Below the pieces are notes generated by a model. The model had not been told where the DNA came from, ran no database searches, and saw only the letters and a program-made list of their open reading frames with translations. Both the position numbers and the translations under genes were made by a program. From a virus, in the IMG/VR virus record IMGVR_UViG_3300020186_000091, positions 1 through 23,757 of that record: a stretch of 23,757 bases of DNA; one strand, 5' to 3'. Below are positions 18,785-23,757 of the stretch, one piece after another. Within the stretch, counting starts at the first letter, position 1. Each line of letters opens with the position of its first letter.

Positions 18785-21014
18785 AGTAGAGCTGGAACGG
18801 ATGGTGGTCAGGCTGCTAGGGGATGGCAGCGACTACAAGAAGATGCTGGATCAAGCCCAACAGAGCAGTCAGCAGGCCGCTCAGCAAGTGGAAGCGGCCA
18901 GCAAGCGCATAGAGGGGATGAGCAACGGACTACAGGGCTTCGCCAGTGCTGCCACTAGCGCCCTAGCTGCCATGGGGCTAGGCGGGCTATTGCAACGTGC
19001 GTTCGGTGAGTTCACCACCATGGAGGATACCGCCATAGGCTTGACCGCTGCCTTGGAAGCCAATGGCAGGGCCGTGGAACCCTTACGTGCAAGGTATCAA
19101 GCGTTCGCATCCGACATCCAAAATATCACAACGGTCGGCGACGACACTACTCTAGCCATGCTTGAACAGATCGAGCTGATGGGGTTGACCGGTGATGCAG
19201 CTGAGCGAGCAGCCCGCAACGCTATAGCCCTGGCGAAAGGCAATGGGGAACTCGCACCATCATTCGTTCGCATAGCCGCTGCCTTGGAGGAAGGTAATAC
19301 GGACATGCTGATGCGTCAGCTGCCAGCTAACATCAGAGCAATTGAGGATGAGACTCAACGAGCAGCGGCGGCGCAGAACTACCTGGCGAGTCAGTTCAGC
19401 GTGGCTCAGGCAAAGGCCCAGTCCGCATCAGGGCAGATAGCCCAGCTCAAGAACGCCTTCGGTGACTTCCTGGAAGAGATAGGTGCGGTGGTAGCCGACG
19501 GCATAAAACCCCTAGTGACGTGGCTGGGTGAGGCGGTCAGGTGGTTACAAGCCCTAAGTCCTGAGACGAAGAAGTACATAACTATAGCCCTCGCACTCGT
19601 TACAGCCGTGGCGGGACTAGGGCCGGTACTGTCCATAGTGCAAACGCTGCTCGGTGGGGTAGCGGGTGCGCTCGGTAAGGTTGGGATGCTGGCTAGTCTA
19701 GCCTTTAGTCCCATTGGCATTGCCATAGGACTAGCAGTGGCCGCGATTGCCATATTCGTACAGAACACGGGGGGCATATCGGCTGCCTTCGAGCAAGTGA
19801 GCGCCGTGGTAGGCGTGGTATGGGATTGGATAACCGAACGCGCCGCCGAGTTCATGGAATGGATCCAGCCATTGCTTGACGCCCTAGTGGGATTCTTTCA
19901 GTCGGCATGGTGGGGAATCTCAACCATCGTGGTAACGGTGTGGAACACTATCAAGTCGGTCATCACCACGGTGGTAGGCTTCGTCACCGGCATCCTCGAC
20001 TCCATGGGCGTAGACATCGGGGCCGTATTCACCGACATACGCGATACTGCCATTCTAGTCCTTGACTTCATGAGTTTCACCTTCGAGAACTTCGGGCAGG
20101 TAGCCGGATACGTTTGGACCAGCATTCAACTAGCGGCGGTCGTGGTGTTCGATTGGTTGCGCGTGGCCTTCGTTACCGTGGCAGGGGTTGCCTCAGGTTC
20201 CTTCCAAGCCATCCTTGCCACAATCTCAGCCATCTGGCAGAACATACGGGCAGGGGCTGAGAGACTGTTCAACTTCCTACGGGCAGGGTTCAGCGCTATC
20301 GGTAGCGCCCTCAGTGCGGCCTTCCGTTTGCGAAACCCTCTCACCGCATTCAGGGAGTCATTCAGCCGGGAGCTTAATAGACTAAACAGTGAGTCTACGG
20401 GGTTCCGTAACGTAGGTGAGGCAGCGAGTACCGCCTACCGTGAAGGCTTCGCTTCCACTACCAGTGCGCTAGGTGGTACTGACCCAAGCGATCTCCAGAC
20501 TAGGTTGCGGGCACAATGGGAAGCTGAGGGCAGGGCGCTAGGACAGTCGTTCGAAGAGTGGAGGGCAGCGCGTGCCACGGCTGGTGAGGTAGCAGTTGAC
20601 GAGGAGGGAGCGGCAGCGGAAGGAAGGGCTGGCGCGGTAGGCAGCAACATCGGTCGTTCAATGACCAGAGGCATAGAGAAGGAGACCAAGAAGCTCGACG
20701 CCGTGCTGGTAGGCAGCGCCGACTCCATTGCCCGTATCAACGAGTTTGCCGAGAAGGTCATGAGTATGTCATCGGGCCGTCCAGCATCTGGGAGACCCAC
20801 TACTGTTGGATCTACACCTACGACGTCACCTGCTCCAGCGCCAACCGGGTCTTCCATAGTGCCATCAAGTGGACCAGCAGTGGCTAGACCTACCAGTGGT
20901 CCCGCTTCAGGTGGTGACGCTGCCATATTGGGAGTGCTTAGGAGCATCAATGGACATCTGGCGAACCTAGCTGGCAGGCCCGGAGTCACCATAACCGGGG
21001 CAAGTATTTCATAA
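18774..21014 (+). CDS. Tape measure protein
   Basis: The 746-residue protein sets tail length and is ejected at infection. AAGGAG at 18761-18766 supports ATG 18774. Layout: helical Gln/Ala-rich N-terminal coiled-coil (YKKMLDQAQQSSQQAAQQVE); a domain with GEFTTMEDTAIGLTAALEAN, VGDDTTLAMLEQIELMGLTG and PSFVRIAAALEEGNTD (about 75-190), typical of tape measures; hydrophobic transmembrane-like segments at about 265-335; Trp-rich amphipathic helices (about 345-500); and a Ser/Thr/Pro-rich low-complexity region near 670-715 followed by a short folded end. By the usual rule of roughly 0.15 nm per residue, a tail of about 110 nm is expected (inference). It is flanked by chaperones and tail-tip genes. 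Confidence 0.93.
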   Translation: MAAEVELERMVVRLLGDGSDYKKMLDQAQQSSQQAAQQVEAASKRIEGMSNGLQGFASAATSALAAMGLGGLLQRAFGEFTTMEDTAIGLTAALEANGRAVEPLRARYQAFASDIQNITTVGDDTTLAMLEQIELMGLTGDAAERAARNAIALAKGNGELAPSFVRIAAALEEGNTDMLMRQLPANIRAIEDETQRAAAAQNYLASQFSVAQAKAQSASGQIAQLKNAFGDFLEEIGAVVADGIKPLVTWLGEAVRWLQALSPETKKYITIALALVTAVAGLGPVLSIVQTLLGGVAGALGKVGMLASLAFSPIGIAIGLAVAAIAIFVQNTGGISAAFEQVSAVVGVVWDWITERAAEFMEWIQPLLDALVGFFQSAWWGISTIVVTVWNTIKSVITTVVGFVTGILDSMGVDIGAVFTDIRDTAILVLDFMSFTFENFGQVAGYVWTSIQLAAVVVFDWLRVAFVTVAGVASGSFQAILATISAIWQNIRAGAERLFNFLRAGFSAIGSALSAAFRLRNPLTAFRESFSRELNRLNSESTGFRNVGEAASTAYREGFASTTSALGGTDPSDLQTRLRAQWEAEGRALGQSFEEWRAARATAGEVAVDEEGAAAEGRAGAVGSNIGRSMTRGIEKETKKLDAVLVGSADSIARINEFAEKVMSMSSGRPASGRPTTVGSTPTTSPAPAPTGSSIVPSSGPAVARPTSGPASGGDAAILGVLRSINGHLANLAGRPGVTITGASIS

Positions 21015-21025
21015 TACTAATCTCA

Positions 21026-21041
21026 TCACTAGCGCTAGTGA
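21026..21041 (+). promoter_or_regulatory. 16-base perfect palindrome before the distal tail gene
   Basis: TCACTAGCGCTAGTGA is an exact inverted repeat in the 35-base gap after the tape measure gene, just ahead of the next gene's Shine-Dalgarno (GAGGTAGG). It could bind a dimeric protein or be a short repeat relative; CTAG occurs in both arms. Confidence 0.45.
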
Positions 21042-21049
21042 GGTAGGTC

Positions 21050-22414
21050 ATGGCGGTCGTATTGCGTGGCGGTCCTAGAACATGGTCTGGCTCACGGGAT
21101 GACGAAGGTCACCGCGAGTACAAGATCACTCACATCGTGGATTGTGAGCGGGCTGATGGACCGGCTAATGCAATGCAATGTCCGGGGCTGCCAGTGCCGG
21201 GATCGCCATGGGTGTTCGGTGATGATACAGACGTATGGGCGTGGTGTAGGACGACCACGTCCGTAACGCCATTCACCGCGGACGGGGCACCGAACAACCA
21301 CTTCGAGGTCACCCAGACGTTCAGTACTAAGCCCCCAGAGAGGGATAAGCAAAGGTGTGCAGACCAGAAGATAGAGGATCCCCTGCTTGAACCCCCAGTC
21401 ATCAGCGGCTCGTTTGTGAAGTTCATGGAGGAGGCAACCCATGACCGCTTCGGTAGTCTGCTACTCACCTCCTCATACGAACAGATACGGGGCACTCAAG
21501 TGGAGTTCGATAACAATCGACCCACCATCAAGATCTCGATGAACGTCAGTAGCTTGGGGCTGTCATTGCTCAGCAGTCTGGTGGATACGGTGAATGGCCA
21601 CGTACTCTGGGGACTTCCACCTAGAACCGTAAAGCTGTCCAACGTATCATGGGAGCGCAAGTTCCATGGGCAGTGCTACCTTTACTATACTATAGGACTG
21701 GAGTTCGACATCAATTTCCGAACGTTCGACAGGCTTCTATTAGATGAGGGGACGAAGGTGCTGAATGGCCACTGGGACGAAGGCACCACCGAATGGGTCA
21801 CGGACGTGGTAGGTGATGCCGATCCTGACGACCCCACTCCTAACCCTAACCCTGACAACCCCACGCACTTCATCCGTGCCACTGACCGCAACGGCGAGCC
21901 AATGCGGGTCATCCTAAACGGTCGTGGAGTGCCGTTCAACCCGGTAAGTAATATCCTGATGGGGGGTGAGGCAACCCCCGTCCTCAGCTGCAACCCGGCG
22001 AGCAGCATCGAAGAACTTGAGCTCAACCGTACCTACGACGTCATAGACCCACCGGAGGGCAGCCACTATTTCAGGGTCAAGTCAGGCGGCGCAAGAGGGG
22101 TTCATGTAGAGTTCGCCGAGATGGCATCCATATTTGGAGCTGAGTCCGTTGAGGGCGTGGAGATCTTCTTCTTGGACGGCGCGTGCGGGGCAACCACTGA
22201 ACCTGAGGATCCCACCTTTGACGGGTCTGGGGGCATCTCAACAATAGTTCCTTCTGTTGATACTCCGTACATGGTTATCAGCGTCAATAACTCAGTGGGA
22301 TCGTACACAATCCGCGTATCCGGCCTAGTTCCAGGTTCATCCCCCGGTCAACGATTGGTGCAGAAGTATCCCAGCGCTGATTTCCTACTCCTCGGCATCC
22401 CTCTATCATTCTAA
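21050..22414 (+). CDS. Distal tail / tail-tip protein, unassigned
   Basis: This 454-residue protein is the first gene after the tape measure, where distal tail proteins are usually found. GAGGTAGG upstream supports ATG 21050. The N-terminal 250 residues form a beta-rich domain (VVLRGGPRTWSGSRDDEGHR, FEVTQTFSTKPPERD, LYYTIGLEFDINFRTFDRLL) that could be a distal-tail ring domain. A Pro/Asn/Asp linker (DPDDPTPNPNPDNPTH, about 256-272) leads into a second beta domain (FIRATDRNGEPMRVILNG) and a C-terminal region ending in LLLGIPLSF. No catalytic motif. Cys residues occur in the first domain (ERADGPANAMQCPG and WCRTT). Family not recognised; the tail role is from position. Confidence 0.68.
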   Translation: MAVVLRGGPRTWSGSRDDEGHREYKITHIVDCERADGPANAMQCPGLPVPGSPWVFGDDTDVWAWCRTTTSVTPFTADGAPNNHFEVTQTFSTKPPERDKQRCADQKIEDPLLEPPVISGSFVKFMEEATHDRFGSLLLTSSYEQIRGTQVEFDNNRPTIKISMNVSSLGLSLLSSLVDTVNGHVLWGLPPRTVKLSNVSWERKFHGQCYLYYTIGLEFDINFRTFDRLLLDEGTKVLNGHWDEGTTEWVTDVVGDADPDDPTPNPNPDNPTHFIRATDRNGEPMRVILNGRGVPFNPVSNILMGGEATPVLSCNPASSIEELELNRTYDVIDPPEGSHYFRVKSGGARGVHVEFAEMASIFGAESVEGVEIFFLDGACGATTEPEDPTFDGSGGISTIVPSVDTPYMVISVNNSVGSYTIRVSGLVPGSSPGQRLVQKYPSADFLLLGIPLSF

Positions 22415-22435
22415 GGGCAGAAACCCGGTACTAGG
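22412..22435 (-). repeat. Truncated family A-like repeat at a stop codon
   Basis: On the plus strand TAAGGGCAGAAACCCGGTAC then TAGG matches the reversed family A pattern (GGGCA, ACCCGGT, CTAGG), but the GNA hairpin is reduced to GTAC. It overlaps the TAA stop of the preceding gene. It may be a decayed copy; chance cannot be excluded. Confidence 0.4.
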
Positions 22436-22446
22436 ATTGGTGACCC

Positions 22447-22878
22447 ATGGCCAATGAAGCTACAGTACGATGCAGTCTGAACATCCGCAAGGGGCATCTC
22501 AACTACGAGAGTCGCCCCAGTGAGTTCAGGGCTACGGTCAGCGGAACTAAAGGTCCGTCGCCAGCTGCCATCACTATTACTCAGACTGGTACAGACGTTG
22601 ACCTGAGCCAGCTGGAGGATCCCGGTCTATGTCGCTTGATAAACCTTGACACGATCAACTACGTCGAGTATGGCATCTGGGATCCCGAGACTGAAAGGTT
22701 CTACCCGCTGGGCGAGATACTGCCCGGTGAGTTCTATGTTCTGAGGCTGTCACGGATGGTGGGGTTCGAAGTAGCCACTGGTACCGGCACTGCTGATGCA
22801 GGTGGTGGAACTAATCGCCTTCGCATACGGGCTAACGTGGCCTCTTGCATAGTCTCAGTGGAAGCGTTTGAAAGGTAG
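22447..22878 (+). CDS. Tail-region protein, unknown function
   Basis: Of 143 residues, it starts at ATG 22447 (CCCATGG) with only weak Shine-Dalgarno. The sequence is beta-rich with alternating hydrophobics: VRCSLNIRKGHLNYESRPSE, FRATVSGTKGPSPAAITITQ, then CRLINLDTINYVEYGIWD, FYPLGEILPGEFYVLRLS and a C-terminal NRLRIRANVASCIVSVEAFE. This alternating pattern and Gly-rich loops suggest a small jelly-roll or beta-sandwich tail protein. It lies between the distal-tail gene and another unassigned gene, with its stop just before the next start. I do not recognise a named family. Confidence 0.68.
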   Translation: MANEATVRCSLNIRKGHLNYESRPSEFRATVSGTKGPSPAAITITQTGTDVDLSQLEDPGLCRLINLDTINYVEYGIWDPETERFYPLGEILPGEFYVLRLSRMVGFEVATGTGTADAGGGTNRLRIRANVASCIVSVEAFER

Positions 22879-22886
22879 TGAAACCC

Positions 22887-23414
22887 ATGGAAGATCCTGT
22901 CGTTATTGATATCCCCAAGAGATCGGCTGAGGACTTGAAGATTCGTGCCCGCATAGTGGTAGTGGAGCAGGTCTGCCATCAGCTACCGGGGAATGAAGAC
23001 CCCACTGCCATCGAGAGTAGGTTCGCCAAGTGGCTTACTAACGACGAGGTGCCATACGTTCGCAAGCCACGCATAGGCGTCCAATGGGTCCCGCTAGAAA
23101 CGGGGTGGCTCAGCTCCGTAAGCCTGCTCTGCCTCAGTAACGATGAGGGTAAGTCCATGCGGGTCTATCCTACTGAGCAGGAGAAGGAGGCACTGGCTAA
23201 CCGTGTCATCCAGGTAGGCGTCTCCAGCCATGCCATCTCACCCGGTATGCCCATTGGCGAGCCTACCATCTTTACAGAGATCCATCCGGGGGAGTCATGT
23301 AGGTTCACCCCCCATGACCTGAGCCGACTGTTCATACGTTGCCGAGAGGTTCCAGGTATGAAGCTTGAGAGTGACTCTAGCGCCAAGATAACCATCACCG
23401 CTTTCCCACTTTGA
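22887..23414 (+). CDS. Tail-region protein, unknown function
   Basis: This 175-residue protein probably starts at ATG 22887, 11 bases after GAAAGG; GTG 22878, overlapping the previous stop region, is an alternative. The sequence has an N-terminal stretch with charged residues (VVIDIPKRSAEDLKIRARIV), a region with aromatic and hydrophobic strands (RIGVQWVPLETGWLSSVSLL), and a C-terminal region (PTIFTEIHPGESCRFTPHDL) with a final IRCREVPGMKLESDSSAKIT. It looks like a second beta-sandwich tail protein, perhaps paralogous in fold to the preceding one, since both have CR and strand-rich ends. No enzymatic motif. Confidence 0.68.
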   Translation: MEDPVVIDIPKRSAEDLKIRARIVVVEQVCHQLPGNEDPTAIESRFAKWLTNDEVPYVRKPRIGVQWVPLETGWLSSVSLLCLSNDEGKSMRVYPTEQEKEALANRVIQVGVSSHAISPGMPIGEPTIFTEIHPGESCRFTPHDLSRLFIRCREVPGMKLESDSSAKITITAFPL

Positions 23415-23421
23415 GACCCTC

Positions 23422-23757
23422 GTGGCCGAACTTCTCACATTCAGCAGGTCAGATATATCCGTCATGAGATGGATGGTTGACCGAGCGCGCAAAGACCTAA
23501 TCAACGAACGTTCGGTGCGCGAACAGCCGGAAGTTCCACCCCACTCTCCCGACACTTACCTAGCCCGTACTCCAGTCAGTGGCATAGATGGCATATCTGG
23601 GATCATGCCGGGATACGCGGACTGCTATGTATACCGGCTGATCAGGGTTGCCGGGGTTAGACAGATACAGAAGGTGACACACCTATTCAAGAGAGTGCAT
23701 AACTTCGGTGGAGAACCTATACCCGGCGACTCATGGGTTCTCACCCATAGAGACAAG
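23422..23757 (+). CDS. 5' part of a gene running off the window (tail region)
   Basis: A frame is open from GTG 23422, eight bases after the previous stop, to the last base (112 codons, no stop), so the C-terminus is beyond the window. The visible part starts VAELLTFSRSDISVMRWMVD, then RARKDLINERSVREQPEV, and a Pro-rich stretch followed by YLARTPVSGIDGISGIMPGY and ADCYVYRLIRVAGVRQIQ. An alternative start is the ATG at 23464. The YLARTPxxGIxGISG segment is the only notable motif. It belongs to the tail-tip operon by position; no function can be given from 112 codons. Confidence 0.7.
   Translation, partial: MAELLTFSRSDISVMRWMVDRARKDLINERSVREQPEVPPHSPDTYLARTPVSGIDGISGIMPGYADCYVYRLIRVAGVRQIQKVTHLFKRVHNFGGEPIPGDSWVLTHRDK

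Noticed and set aside
21838-21856. Telomere-like CCTAACCCTAACCC
   Set aside because: It has only two to three units and encodes the PNPNPDNP linker of a tail protein in frame, so it is coding low complexity.

Overview
The window reads as the structural (virion morphogenesis) region of a tailed double-stranded DNA phage or prophage. All genes I can support lie on the + strand, mostly with overlapping or nearly overlapping ends, as in one long polycistronic operon. Base composition is moderately GC-rich. Secreted Tyr/Ala/Pro-rich proteins, c-type cytochromes with a planctomycete flavour, and the particular mix of capsid families suggest a phage of Planctomycetota. That host call is inference. 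A tail-tube gene with no sheath gene, a G/GT-type frameshift pair and a tape measure point to a long non-contractile tail (siphovirus morphology).

Layout. 1-5745: end of an upstream gene (possibly the small terminase), large terminase, two small repeat-bearing ORFs, portal, and a Mu F-type minor head protein. 5776-9962: a small winged-helix protein, a DUF2213-type protein (probable head protease fused to scaffold, with a nested scaffold start), a decoration-like protein, and the major capsid protein. 10084-15646: an accessory block between capsid and connector genes, holding a small SAP/HeH-like protein, a membrane-anchored coiled-coil protein overlapping a stand-alone response-regulator receiver, two exported haem c proteins, an exported repeat protein, an astacin-like metalloprotease and a 75-residue acidic protein. 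15725-17328: head-tail connector, head closure, HK97 gp10-like and tail terminator. 17452-23757: tail tube, tail assembly chaperones joined by a -1 frameshift signal, tape measure, and tail-tip/distal proteins, the last cut by the window edge.

Two families of short hairpin-forming repeats are scattered through the region, mostly at gene ends and sometimes inside reading frames. Family A has a GTGC/GCAC stem closed by a GNA triloop, a second GGGC/GCCC-type stem, and CTAG at both ends. Family B has GGTAG followed by an ATGC/GCAT stem. In one place an A element sits inside a B element with TAG on each side, so these look like small mobile or amplified palindromes.

The most unusual content is 10651-15367, where a late virion operon carries a signalling receiver, two haem c proteins and exported or protease genes. 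The best-supported mechanistic finding is the frameshift signal at 18431-18480. No gene-free stretch exceeds 300 bases; the longest, 6016-6180, is mostly a tandem family A repeat.
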